Assembly: GCF_050943825.1 (NCBI RefSeq)
Contig: NZ_JBMNPX010000002.1
Span: forward strand, 186,001 to 250,000
Origin: Pseudoflavonifractor sp050943825
GTDB lineage: Bacteria > Bacillota > Clostridia > Oscillospirales > Oscillospiraceae
Direction of reading: 5' to 3'
DNA: 64,000 bases
The notes beneath the pieces are model-generated. The model was not told where the DNA came from, searched no databases, and saw only the letters and a program-made list of their open reading frames with translations. Positions 51,449 to 59,523 of the stretch are shown here, piece by piece (within the stretch, counting starts at the first letter, position 1; each line of letters starts with the position of its first letter). The position numbers and the translations under genes are program-made.

Positions 51449-52729
51449 ATGGACAAACGCTTTGAGGGACTGCCCTTTGTTCCGGCCGACATCCTTCTGC
51501 CCAAAGACTGCGAGTATTCCAAGTGGTCGGTGGCGCCCTGCGACCAGTACACCTCCCAGCCGGAGTACTGGCAGCGGGTGGAGGAGTATGTGGGCTCCGC
51601 CCCGTCCGCCCTGCGGCTCATCCTGCCCGAGAGCTGCCTGGAGGGGCCGGATGTGGAGACCGACATCATGGACGTAAACAACACCATGACCCGCTACCTG
51701 CGGGAGGGCCGGTTCCGCACCCTGCCTGACGCCATGATCTACGTGGAGCGCACCCTGTCCGGCGGACGGACCCGCCGGGGACTGCTGGGCATGGTGGACC
51801 TGGAGCAGTACGACTATGAGCCGGGCTCCGGCACCCTGATCCGGGGCACCGAGGGCACCGTGCTCAGCCGCATCCCGCCCCGGGTGGCGGTGCGGAAGAA
51901 CGCGCCCATCGAGCTGCCCCACGCCATGCTCCTGGCCGACGACCCGGACCGCACCATCATGGACCCCCTCACCGCTGCCAGGGACGATCTGGAGGTACTG
52001 TACGACTTTGACCTGATGGAGCAGGGCGGCCATGTGAAGGGCTGGCTGCTGGGGGACCGTGAGAAGGCCGCCGTGGCCTCCGCTCTCCGTGCCCTGGCCG
52101 ATCCTGCCGCCTTCCGCCTGCGGTACGGCAGCGGCAGCGGAGCGCCTCTGCTCTTCGCCGTGGGAGACGGCAACCACTCCCTGGCCACCGCCAAGGAGTG
52201 CTACGAGCGGCAGAAGCGGCTTACGCCCCCGGAGCGGTGGGATTCTCTGCCCGCCCGGTACGCCATGTGCGAGCTGGTCAACCTCCACGACCAGTCCCTG
52301 GAGTTCAGGCCCATCCACCGGGTGCTCTTCGGCGTGGAGCCGGACGACGTCATCCGGCAGCTTCTGGTCGCCTTCCCGGGGGCCCACCTGGGGCCGGGTG
52401 AGGGACACTCCCTGTCCTTCGTCCACCGGGACGGCGCGGGCGTGGTGACGGTGCCCCACCCCACCTCCCGCCTGCCGGTGGGGACCCTCCAGCCCTTCCT
52501 GGATGACTATGCCATCAACCACCGCTGCCGCATGGACTACATCCACGGCGCGGACGTGGCCCGGGAGCTGGCCGCACGGCCGGGGAATCTGGCCTTCCTG
52601 ATGCCCGCCATGGACAAGGAGCGGCTGTTCTCCATCATCCTGCACGACGGGGTGCTGCCCCGCAAGACCTTCTCCATGGGGGAGGCAAACGAGAAGCGCT
52701 TCTATCTGGAGGCGCGGAAAATCAGATAA
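51449..52729 (+). CDS. DUF1015 family protein
   Basis: 426 residues. The family pattern is clear: VAPCDQYTSQPEYW near the start, a central 'LLFAVGDGNHSLATAK' block and 'MPAMDKERLFSIILHDGVLPRKTFSMGE' split across the C-terminus. DUF1015 genes often lie next to serine biosynthesis genes, but no activity is established to my knowledge. The start is ATG 51449; the ribosome site is a modest GAGAG. The fourth gene of the Lrp-led unit. Confidence 0.85.
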   Translation: MDKRFEGLPFVPADILLPKDCEYSKWSVAPCDQYTSQPEYWQRVEEYVGSAPSALRLILPESCLEGPDVETDIMDVNNTMTRYLREGRFRTLPDAMIYVERTLSGGRTRRGLLGMVDLEQYDYEPGSGTLIRGTEGTVLSRIPPRVAVRKNAPIELPHAMLLADDPDRTIMDPLTAARDDLEVLYDFDLMEQGGHVKGWLLGDREKAAVASALRALADPAAFRLRYGSGSGAPLLFAVGDGNHSLATAKECYERQKRLTPPERWDSLPARYAMCELVNLHDQSLEFRPIHRVLFGVEPDDVIRQLLVAFPGAHLGPGEGHSLSFVHRDGAGVVTVPHPTSRLPVGTLQPFLDDYAINHRCRMDYIHGADVARELAARPGNLAFLMPAMDKERLFSIILHDGVLPRKTFSMGEANEKRFYLEARKIR

Positions 52730-52732
52730 CAG

Positions 52733-52763
52733 GAGCGGGAGCGGCGGATTGCCGCCCCCGCTC
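52733..52763 (+). terminator. Stem-loop between the DUF1015 gene and ispE
   Basis: A 12-bp GC-rich stem with one bulge, followed by CTTT. It may reduce read-through into ispE. Confidence 0.5.
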
Positions 52764-52782
52764 TTTGCGGAGGAAAAACGGT

Positions 52783-53643
52783 ATGGCCACAATGGAAGTG
52801 AGCGCCTTTGCCAAGCTGAATCTGACCCTGGACGTGCTGGGAGCCCGGCCGGACGGGTACCACGACCTGCGGATGGTGATGCAGTCCGTGTCCCTTCACG
52901 ACACCATCACCCTGGAGACGGGCACCGGCCGGGGGCTGACGGTGGAGACGGACAACGAGTTTCTGCCCAATGACGAGCGGAACCTGGCCGCCGCCGCCGC
53001 CCTGCGGTTCTGCGAGGCCACCGGCACGGACCTGGGCGGACTGGCCCTGCGGATTGAAAAGCGTATCCCGGTGTGCGCCGGCATGGCCGGCGGCAGCACC
53101 GACGCCGCCGCGGTGCTCCGCGCCCTGAACCAGATGACAGGGGTCAACCTGCCGGTGGAACAGCTGGCGGAGATCGGAGCGCGGGTGGGCTCCGACGTGC
53201 CCTACTGCGTCCTGGGCGGCACCGCCCTGGCTGAGGGCAGGGGAGAGCGGCTCACGCCGCTGCCCCCGCTGCCGGAGTGCCATGTGGTGCTGTGCAAGCC
53301 CCATTTCCCGGTGTCCACCCCCGAGCTCTTCGGCCGCATTGACAGCATGAAGCTCCGCTGCCGCCCCGACACAGCGGGGATGCTGGAGGCGCTGAAGCGG
53401 CAGGACCTGGAGGGGGTGGCCCGGCGGCTGTACAACGTGTTTGAGGACGTACTCCCCGCCCGGCGGAGGGCGGAGGTGCTCTCCATCCGCAACGCCCTCA
53501 TTCAGTTCGGCGCCCTGGGCGCCTGCATGAGCGGCACCGGCCCCACCGTGTTCGGCCTCTTCGACGACCCCGCCGCCGCCCACTCCGCCTGGGAGGAGCT
53601 GTCGGCGTCCTACCGGGATACCTTCCTGACCCAGGTGGTATAA
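52783..53643 (+). CDS. ispE: 4-diphosphocytidyl-2-C-methyl-D-erythritol kinase
   Basis: 286 residues, GHMP kinase of the MEP isoprenoid pathway, phosphorylating CDP-methylerythritol at the 2-hydroxyl. AFAKLNLTLDVLGARPDGYH is the N-terminal motif, IPVCAGMAGGSTDAAAVLR the ATP-binding glycine loop, and GACMSGTGPTVFG motif 3. GGAGG precedes the ATG. It stands alone after the DUF1015 gene. Confidence 0.96.
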   Translation: MATMEVSAFAKLNLTLDVLGARPDGYHDLRMVMQSVSLHDTITLETGTGRGLTVETDNEFLPNDERNLAAAAALRFCEATGTDLGGLALRIEKRIPVCAGMAGGSTDAAAVLRALNQMTGVNLPVEQLAEIGARVGSDVPYCVLGGTALAEGRGERLTPLPPLPECHVVLCKPHFPVSTPELFGRIDSMKLRCRPDTAGMLEALKRQDLEGVARRLYNVFEDVLPARRRAEVLSIRNALIQFGALGACMSGTGPTVFGLFDDPAAAHSAWEELSASYRDTFLTQVV

Positions 53644-53650
53644 CACACAT

Positions 53651-53690
53651 AAAAAAGCGACCCGCCGTTTGAACGGCGGGTCGTTTTTTT
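53651..53690. terminator. Bidirectional terminator between ispE and leuA
   Basis: A perfect 19-bp stem (53651-53669/53672-53690) with A6 and T7 flanks, serving both convergent genes. Confidence 0.95.
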
Positions 53691-53697
53691 ATTCCAT

Positions 53698-55383
53698 TCA
53701 GTTCCCGCTGACCGCCCGGTTGATGGCGGACAGGATGCCCTTGAGGGGGGCCAGGTTGATGTTGTGGGAGATGCCCACGCCGAAGTGGTCCTTGCCCTCC
53801 TGGTCCCGCAGCTGGATGTAGGCCACGGCCATGGAGTCGGAGCCGTCAGAGATGGCGTGCTCCTTGTAGTCCACAAAGGTGAAGCGGTCCATCTTCTGGC
53901 CGTGGATGGCGTTGAAGAAGGCGTCGATGGGGCCGTTGCCCGAGCCGTTGACCTGGAAGGTGCTGTCGTGGTGGCGGATGGTGCCCGCAAAGGTGACGTG
54001 GGAGTGGCCGTCCTCGTCGGTGAACTCAGCGAAGGAGTGGCGCACCAGCTGGTAGGGCGCGGTGGCCTCGATGTAGTTCTCCCGGAACAGCTCGTAGATG
54101 CGCTCCGGCTTGAGCTCGGTGCCCACCCGGTCGGTCTCCACCTGGACGATGTGGCCGAACTCGGGGTGCATGGCCTTGGGTAGGTCGAAGCCGAAGTTGT
54201 GGTGCATGACGTAGGCGGCGCCGCCCTTGCCCGACTGGGAGTTGATGCGGATGATGGGCTCGTACTGGCGGCCCACGTCGGCGGGGTCGATGGGCAGGTA
54301 GGGGATCTCCCAGTACTCGCTGCCGCTCTCCTCCATGTAGGCGGTGCCCTTGTTGATGGCGTCCTGGTGGGAGCCGGAGAAGGCGGTGAACACCAGCTCA
54401 CCGGCGTAGGGCTGCCGCTCGCCCACCTTCATCTTGGTGCAGCGCTCGTACATGGCCTTGATTTTGTTGATGTCGGAGAAGTCCAGCTCCGGGTCCACGC
54501 CCTGGGTGTACATGTTCATGGCCAGGGTGACCATGTCCACGTTGCCGGTGCGCTCGCCGTTGCCGAACAGGGTGGCCTCAATCCGCTCCGCGCCGGCCAG
54601 CAGGCCCATCTCGGCGGTGGCCACGCCGCAGCCCCGGTCGTTGTGGGGGTGGAGGGAGATAATGGCGCTGTCCCGGCTGGGCAGCTTGGAGATGAAGTAC
54701 TCCAGCTCGTCGGCGAAGTAGTTGGGCATGCAGTTCTCCACCGTGGTGGGCAGGTTGAGGATAATCTTCTTCTCCGGCGTGGCGTGGATGGCCTCGATGA
54801 CCGCCTGGCAGATCTCCACGGCGTAGTCCATCTCGGTGCCCATGAAGGACTCGGGGGAGTACTCGTACCGCAGGTCCATACCCTCGGCAATGACGGGCTG
54901 GGACAGCTCGTAGATGAGCTTGGCCGCGTCGGTGGCGATCTTGGTGATGCCGTCCATGTCCATGTGGAACACCACCTTGCGCTGGAGGGTGGAGGTGGAG
55001 TTGTAGAAGTGGAGGATGACATGCTTGGCGCCCCGGATGGCCTCAAAGGTCTTCTGAATCAGGTGGGGCCGGGCCTGGACCAGCACCTGGATGGTCACGT
55101 CGTCGGGGATGTGGCCGCCCTCGATGAGCTCCCGGCAGATCTCGTACTCGGTCTCGCTGGCGGAGGGGAAGCCGATCTCGATCTCCTTCACGCCGATGTC
55201 CACCAGGGTGTGGAAGTACTCCAGCTTCTCCTGGAGGTTCATGGGGTCCACCAGGGCCTGATTGCCGTCACGCAGGTCCACTGAGCACCAGATGGGGGCC
55301 TTGGTGATCTGCTTGTCGGGCCAGGAACGGTGCTCCATCTTCAGGGGAACGAAGGGAATGTACTTTTCATAGGCTTTTTTCAT
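53698..55383 (-). CDS. leuA: 2-isopropylmalate synthase
   Basis: 561 residues, of the longer LeuA form. It condenses acetyl-CoA and 2-oxoisovalerate in the first leucine-specific step. The HMGL-type barrel (about 30-305) has DLRDGNQALVDPM with the metal-binding Asp and the LHPHNDRGCGVA metal-ligand His pair. The C-terminal 430-561 portion is the regulatory LeuA dimer domain that binds leucine. AGGTC precedes the ATG. Behind a T-box leader, so both enzyme and transcription are leucine-controlled. Confidence 0.95.
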   Translation of the reverse strand: MKKAYEKYIPFVPLKMEHRSWPDKQITKAPIWCSVDLRDGNQALVDPMNLQEKLEYFHTLVDIGVKEIEIGFPSASETEYEICRELIEGGHIPDDVTIQVLVQARPHLIQKTFEAIRGAKHVILHFYNSTSTLQRKVVFHMDMDGITKIATDAAKLIYELSQPVIAEGMDLRYEYSPESFMGTEMDYAVEICQAVIEAIHATPEKKIILNLPTTVENCMPNYFADELEYFISKLPSRDSAIISLHPHNDRGCGVATAEMGLLAGAERIEATLFGNGERTGNVDMVTLAMNMYTQGVDPELDFSDINKIKAMYERCTKMKVGERQPYAGELVFTAFSGSHQDAINKGTAYMEESGSEYWEIPYLPIDPADVGRQYEPIIRINSQSGKGGAAYVMHHNFGFDLPKAMHPEFGHIVQVETDRVGTELKPERIYELFRENYIEATAPYQLVRHSFAEFTDEDGHSHVTFAGTIRHHDSTFQVNGSGNGPIDAFFNAIHGQKMDRFTFVDYKEHAISDGSDSMAVAYIQLRDQEGKDHFGVGISHNINLAPLKGILSAINRAVSGN

Positions 55384-55419
55384 GACAGTGACCTCCTTAT
55401 GGTCTGCGGCCAGGGGACG

Positions 55420-55691
55420 AAAAAACGCCCCTGACCTAAAACAATTAGGTCAGGGGCGTATAATACGCGGTACCACCCTGCTTCCGCCTGCCGTCTCCGG
55501 CAGACGCTCATTGGCCTCCAACAAGGCCGTGGCCGGTAACGGGGCCAGACGTTCCGCCCTACTGCGGTTCGGGCGGACGGCTCAGGGACCAGTATCCGCG
55601 CGGCGCCCTCGCACCGGTTCGCACCAACCACCGGCTCTCTGAGCGGGACTTACCGCGCCTTCTTCCCTTCCTCGCCTTTTGCAATGTGATT
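55420..55691 (-). promoter_or_regulatory. T-box riboswitch of leuA, specifier CTG (Leu)
   Basis: The minus strand has the core AGGGTGGTACCGCG (55479-55466), then a 14-bp terminator stem (55426-55439/55445-55458) followed by T6. The Stem I distal region has AGAGAG and GGTTGGTGCGAACC. The specifier CTG (55592-55590) lies in GATACTGGTCCCTGAGCC, aligning with the usual specifier-purine-TTGAGC context. It should read tRNA(Leu). Confidence 0.9.
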
Positions 55692-55697
55692 GCGTCT

Positions 55698-55726
55698 ATT
55701 TTAGCCCAAGAAAGGACATTTGTCAA
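55698..55726 (-). promoter_or_regulatory. Promoter of leuA
   Basis: Minus strand TTGACA (55726-55721), 17 bases, TAAAAT (55703-55698), directly past the end of the DtxR-family gene. Confidence 0.8.
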
Positions 55727-55734
55727 GAGGGCGG

Positions 55735-56145
55735 TCAGGAGCACATGGCCTGGCGGAAGAGCACCGAGGGCATGGGGGTGCCGGAGAGGACCATCTCGCT
55801 CATCAGCTCCCGGGTGGCGGGGGAGAGGCAGCACAGGCACCGGTCGGCGTCCAGCCGGGCGGTGTCGCCGTCCACCCCCAGGTGCTCCCGCAGGTAGGTC
55901 TCCAGCAGCATCCGGTCGGTGTAGAGCCGGTTGGCGGAGCGCAGGCCGTCGGGGGTGAGCCGTACCCGGCCGTAGCGCCGCCGCTCAATCATGCCCTCCC
56001 GGTCCAGAATGCCCAGCATATGGGCCACACTGGAGGCGGCCACGTTCAGCCGCCGGGACACGTCCACCGAGCGCACGGCGTCCAAGCCGCCGCTGAGTTC
56101 ATAGATGGTGAGCAGGTAGCGGCATGCGGTCTGGGAGAGTTCCAT
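55735..56145 (-). CDS. DtxR/MntR family metal-dependent repressor
   Basis: 136 residues. Winged helix-turn-helix (about 15-70: RSVDVSRRLNVAASSVAHMLGILDREG) then the metal/dimer domain (75-136), with Asp, Glu, His and Cys residues available for metal (HLGVDGDTARLDADRCLC). No SH3 domain, so it is the short MntR-like type. The start is ATG 56145 with AAAGGAGGTG upstream. Third gene of the operon with DUF3793 and flavodoxin. Metal could be Fe or Mn. Confidence 0.9.
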   Translation of the reverse strand: MELSQTACRYLLTIYELSGGLDAVRSVDVSRRLNVAASSVAHMLGILDREGMIERRRYGRVRLTPDGLRSANRLYTDRMLLETYLREHLGVDGDTARLDADRCLCCLSPATRELMSEMVLSGTPMPSVLFRQAMCS

Positions 56146-56165
56146 GGCTTCCGGCACCTCCTTTC

Positions 56166-56594
56166 TCAGCCCGCCAGGGTTCGGCCCAGGTCCCGGCAGG
56201 CGGCCAGACCGTCGTCGTCGGGCATCTCGTTGCAGATGAGGCCCTCATCGCCCTGGAGGGCGGCGCCGCAGGCGGCGGTGCGGTCGTACCAGTCCCGCAT
56301 CCACTGGCCGTCGCCCCAGCCGTAGGAGCCGAAGAGGGCCACCGGCTTGCCGGACAGGCTGGCAGACAGGTCCTGGAAGAAGGGCTCAAACTCCCCCTCC
56401 TCCAGCACCTCGGCGCCCATGGCGGGGCAGCCCAGGGCCAGGCGGTCGTACCCGGCGGCGTCGGCGGCGGAAATTTCGGCGACGGAGAAGAGGGACACGT
56501 CGGCCCCGGCCTTCCGGGCGCCCTCCGCCACGGCCTGGGCCATGGCCTCGGTGTTGCCGGTGCCGCTCCAATAGATGACTGCAAGCTTGCTCAT
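56166..56594 (-). CDS. Flavodoxin
   Basis: 142 residues, FMN-binding electron carrier that can replace ferredoxin when iron is scarce. IYWSGTGNTEAMAQA (about 6-20) is the FMN phosphate loop; LALGCPAMGAEVLEE and FGSYGWGDGQWM the flanking loops. AAGGAGG precedes the ATG. Upstream in-frame sequence belongs to another reading frame of the DUF3793 gene and is not part of it. Confidence 0.94.
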   Translation of the reverse strand: MSKLAVIYWSGTGNTEAMAQAVAEGARKAGADVSLFSVAEISAADAAGYDRLALGCPAMGAEVLEEGEFEPFFQDLSASLSGKPVALFGSYGWGDGQWMRDWYDRTAACGAALQGDEGLICNEMPDDDGLAACRDLGRTLAG

Positions 56595-56632
56595 AAGAAA
56601 AACCTCCTTGAATTTTGAGAGAACTTCCGATT

Positions 56633-57214
56633 TTATGCCGCCGGGCGCTGCTCCGCGCCCAGCAGGCTCAGCAGGGAACAGCCCCGCTCCAGCCGGGCGC
56701 ACAGGGCGGAGCGGCAGAGGGCGAACTTGCGGAACTGCCGCCTGGCCCCCTCCACGTCCTGATAGACCTTCCACTCGCCGCACAGACGGCAGCCGCTGCC
56801 GCCGTGGGTCATAAAACCCACCACGTCCTCGGGGGGATAGCCCAGGAACAGGCCCAGTTCGTGGGGGAAGCCGCCGCCTGCGGCAATCCGGCCGCTGAGG
56901 CGGCGCAGCAGGGCAGCGGGGGAGGCACCGGCGGGATAGCCCGCCTTCTCCAGCAGCCCGGCCACCCGGGGGGAGGAGAGGCAGCGCTCCAGCAGCACGG
57001 GCCGGTAGACCAGCAGGAGAAAGCGCCTGCGGCACCGGCACAGCACCTCCAGCCGGATGCCCCGGTGCTCCAGCAGCCGGGAGTAACCCCCGGCCAGTCT
57101 GGGCAGGTCGGGGTACTCCGCCGCCGACAGGGAGATGAGACAGGCGGGCTTGAGCCCCACCAGCGCCGGAGCGCAGTGGTAGACCACGGAGCGTTCAAAC
57201 TGAGGGTGTGCCAT
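56633..57214 (-). CDS. DUF3793 family protein
   Basis: 193 residues, a family common beside flavodoxin and metal-regulator genes in Clostridia. GFPHELGLFLGYPPEDVVGFM and GWKVYQD-like 'CGEWKVYQDVEGA' are the family's conserved parts; there are Cys at both ends. No known activity. GGAGG precedes the ATG by 8 bases. First gene of the metal-controlled operon. Confidence 0.85.
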   Translation of the reverse strand: MAHPQFERSVVYHCAPALVGLKPACLISLSAAEYPDLPRLAGGYSRLLEHRGIRLEVLCRCRRRFLLLVYRPVLLERCLSSPRVAGLLEKAGYPAGASPAALLRRLSGRIAAGGGFPHELGLFLGYPPEDVVGFMTHGGSGCRLCGEWKVYQDVEGARRQFRKFALCRSALCARLERGCSLLSLLGAEQRPAA

Positions 57215-57234
57215 TCCATATGCCTCCTTTTTCG

Positions 57235-57250
57235 TTAGCGCAAGCTAACT
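57235..57250. promoter_or_regulatory. DtxR-type palindrome in the DUF3793 leader
   Basis: GTTAGC-GCAA-GCTAAC is a perfect dyad 20-35 bases before the DUF3793 start codon, of the GTTAG/CTAAC kind bound by DtxR-family repressors. Confidence 0.7.
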
Positions 57251-57288
57251 AACTGCGGAAAGAAAAGAGGCGTTGTGCCTCTTCTTGG

Positions 57289-57304
57289 TTAGCTAAAACT
57301 AACT
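57289..57304. promoter_or_regulatory. DtxR-type palindrome at the transcription start
   Basis: GTTAG-CTAAAA-CTAAC lies just downstream of the -10 box, where a bound repressor would block initiation. Between the two dyads is a small AAGAGGC/GCCTCTT hairpin (57264-57283). Confidence 0.72.
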
Positions 57305-57311
57305 GATGTGA

Positions 57312-57340
57312 GAATACCACATTCCGACGACGCTGTCAAC
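57312..57340 (-). promoter_or_regulatory. Promoter of the DUF3793-flavodoxin-DtxR operon
   Basis: Minus strand TTGACA (57340-57335), 17 bases, TATTCT (57317-57312). Confidence 0.82.
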
Positions 57341-57411
57341 AAAAATCTGGATTGGCCGGCGGGAGAAAACAGGAGAAAGACGATTGGATAAAAAATAAGC
57401 AGAATATGGCC

Positions 57412-57440
57412 TTGCCTAAACAGGCGGCGCAGGCTAGAAT
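57412..57440 (+). promoter_or_regulatory. Promoter of nagBA
   Basis: TTGCCT (57412-57417), 17 bases, TAGAAT (57435-57440). Confidence 0.65.
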
Positions 57441-57498
57441 AGAACGTGAGAAAGCGCCCGGCTGGGCGAGGGACAATGATGAAAAGGAGAAAAATACC

Positions 57499-58227
57499 AT
57501 GATTCGCATTTATGCAGCAGAGAATTATGATGAGATGAGCGAGAAGGCGGCCCGTATCATTGCCGCTCAGGTGATTGTGAAGCCCGAGTGCGTGCTGGGC
57601 CTGGCCACCGGCTCCTCTCCCATCGGCACCTACAAGGGCCTGGTGGAGCGGTACAAGGCGGGCAAGATCTCCTTTGCCGGCGTGACCACCGTGAACCTGG
57701 ACGAGTACAAGGGCCTGTCCGGCGCCCACGACCAGAGCTACCGCTACTTCATGCAGCACAACCTGTTCGACCACATCGACGTGCGTCCCGAGTGCACCCA
57801 CGTGCCCAACGGCCTGGCCGAGGACGCCGAGGCCGAGTGCGCCCGGTACGACGCCTTTGTCCGCAGCCTGGGCTGCGCCGACCTGCAGCTGCTGGGTGTG
57901 GGCCGCAACGGCCACATCGGCTTCAACGAGCCCTGCGATGAGTTCGTGGTGCCCACCCATGTGGTGGACCTGACCGAGAGCACCATCGAGGCCAATGCCC
58001 GCTTCTTCGCCTCCCAGGACGAGGTGCCCCGTCAGGCTCTGACCATGGGCATCGGCGTGATCATGGGTGCCAGGAAGATTGTGATGGTGGCCAGCGGCGC
58101 CGACAAGGCGGATGCCGTGTACGGCATGGTGAAGGGCCCCGTGAATCCCCAGCTGCCCGCATCCATCCTGCAGCTCCACCCCGATGTGACCCTGGTGGCG
58201 GACAAGGCGGCCCTGTCCAAGCTGTAA
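57499..58227 (+). CDS. nagB: Glucosamine-6-phosphate deaminase
   Basis: 242 residues. Converts glucosamine-6-P to fructose-6-P and ammonia. GLATGSSPIGTYKGL binds phosphate, NLDEYKGL carries the catalytic Asp, and LGVGRNGHIGFNEP the catalytic His, all in the short Firmicutes form without the allosteric C-terminal extension of E. coli. AAAGGAG lies before ATG 57499; earlier in-frame codons are in the promoter. With nagA it handles amino sugars. Confidence 0.96.
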   Translation: MIRIYAAENYDEMSEKAARIIAAQVIVKPECVLGLATGSSPIGTYKGLVERYKAGKISFAGVTTVNLDEYKGLSGAHDQSYRYFMQHNLFDHIDVRPECTHVPNGLAEDAEAECARYDAFVRSLGCADLQLLGVGRNGHIGFNEPCDEFVVPTHVVDLTESTIEANARFFASQDEVPRQALTMGIGVIMGARKIVMVASGADKADAVYGMVKGPVNPQLPASILQLHPDVTLVADKAALSKL

Positions 58228-58269
58228 GCAACTGACACACGCGCCGGGTGGCGCAAGGAGGAATACACA

Positions 58270-59388
58270 ATGAAAATTACAGGCGCACAGGTATTTGAGG
58301 CCCGCGGCACCTTTGTCAACCGGGACCTGTATGTGGACGGCAGCAAGCTGACCGACCGGGACTGCGGCGGCGAGGTGCTGAACGCCGAGGGATGCTACGC
58401 CATCCCCGGCCTGACGGATATCCATTTCCACGGCGCGGTGGGCCACGACTTCTCCGACGGAGACGCCGACGGCCTGGCCGCCATCGCCGAGTATGAGCTG
58501 AGCCGTGGCGTGACCCAGATCTGCCCCGCGGGCATGACGCTGCTGCCCGAGGATCTGGAGAAGATGTGCGCCGTGGCGGCGGAGCACCGGAAGGCGGAGA
58601 AGCCGGGCGCCAGCCTGTGCGGCATCCACCTGGAGGGGCCCTTCCTGTCCATGGCCAAGAAGGGCGCCCAGAACGGCGACTGGATCCAGCGGCCCGACGT
58701 GGCGCTGCTGCGGCGGCTGGAGGAGGTGTCCGGCGGACTGGTGAAGCTGGTGTCCATTGCACCTGAGGTGGAGGGCGCCATGGACTTCATCCGTGAGGTG
58801 TCCGGCGAGGTGCGCATCTCCATCGCCCACACCACCGCCGACTACGACACCGCCATGGCCGCCTTTGCGGCGGGCGCCAGCCACGTGACCCATCTGTTCA
58901 ATGCCATGCCGGCCTTTACCCACCGGGCCCCCGGCGTGGTGGGCGCGGCCTTTGACACGCCGGACTGCCGGGTGGAGCTGATCTGCGACGGCATCCACAT
59001 CCACCCCTCCGTGGTGCGGTCGGTGTTCAAGCTCTTCGGCGCGGACCGTGTGGTGCTGATAAGCGACACCATGCGGGCGGCGGGCATGGCCGACGGCGAC
59101 TACTCCCTGGGCGGCCAGCCGGTCATCAAGAAGGGCAAGTACGCCACCCTGGCCGACGGCACCCTGGCCGGCTCGGTCACCGACCTGATGGACTGCATGC
59201 GCACCGCCGTGTCCTTCGGCATCCCCCTGGCCGACGCGGTGCGGGCGGCAGCAGTGAACCCGGCCCGGGCCATCGGCATTTACAGCCGGTGCGGCAGCCT
59301 GGAGTGTGGCAAGTGGGCCAATGTGGTGCTGCTCAACAAGGACCTGTCCATCCGGAATGTGATCTTCAAGGGCGAAGTCATTGCATAA
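58270..59388 (+). CDS. nagA: N-acetylglucosamine-6-phosphate deacetylase
   Basis: 372 residues, amidohydrolase barrel. It makes glucosamine-6-P for NagB. TDIHFHGAVGHDF is the metal/His motif near the N-terminus; the catalytic Asp is in VLISDTMRA. AAGGAGG precedes the ATG, 42 bases after nagB. Gene order is deaminase before deacetylase. Its substrate could come from cell wall or mucin sugars. Confidence 0.95.
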   Translation: MKITGAQVFEARGTFVNRDLYVDGSKLTDRDCGGEVLNAEGCYAIPGLTDIHFHGAVGHDFSDGDADGLAAIAEYELSRGVTQICPAGMTLLPEDLEKMCAVAAEHRKAEKPGASLCGIHLEGPFLSMAKKGAQNGDWIQRPDVALLRRLEEVSGGLVKLVSIAPEVEGAMDFIREVSGEVRISIAHTTADYDTAMAAFAAGASHVTHLFNAMPAFTHRAPGVVGAAFDTPDCRVELICDGIHIHPSVVRSVFKLFGADRVVLISDTMRAAGMADGDYSLGGQPVIKKGKYATLADGTLAGSVTDLMDCMRTAVSFGIPLADAVRAAAVNPARAIGIYSRCGSLECGKWANVVLLNKDLSIRNVIFKGEVIA

Positions 59389-59395
59389 ATACGTC

Positions 59396-59427
59396 GGAAA
59401 AGCCGTCCCGGTTGGGGCGGCTTTTCC
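59396..59427 (+). terminator. Terminator after nagA
   Basis: A GGAAAAGCCG...CGGCTTTTCC stem, 10 bp plus GC extension, 8 bases past the nagA stop, containing its own T4. Confidence 0.85.
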
Positions 59428-59436
59428 TGTATACGA

Positions 59437-59482
59437 AGCCCGGCGGAGAGACTCGGCGTTGCCTTTTTCTCTCCGCCGGGCT
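59437..59482. repeat. 14-bp inverted repeat over the topB promoter
   Basis: AGCCCGGCGGAGAG (59437-59450) and CTCTCCGCCGGGCT (59469-59482) are perfectly complementary. The right arm occupies most of the -35/-10 spacer of the topB promoter. Confidence 0.75.
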
Positions 59483-59487
59483 ATACT
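59459..59487 (+). promoter_or_regulatory. Promoter of topB
   Basis: TTGCCT (59459-59464), 17 bases, TATACT (59482-59487). Confidence 0.65.
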
Positions 59488-59523
59488 GTTTTTATCTATG
59501 CATTGAAAAGGAGCGTGAGGACG

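Noticed and set aside
56595..57041. Flavodoxin with a 149-residue N-terminal extension
   Set aside because: The extension is an Arg/Pro/Gly-rich shadow of the DUF3793 gene in another frame; the ATG at 56594 has AAGGAGG.
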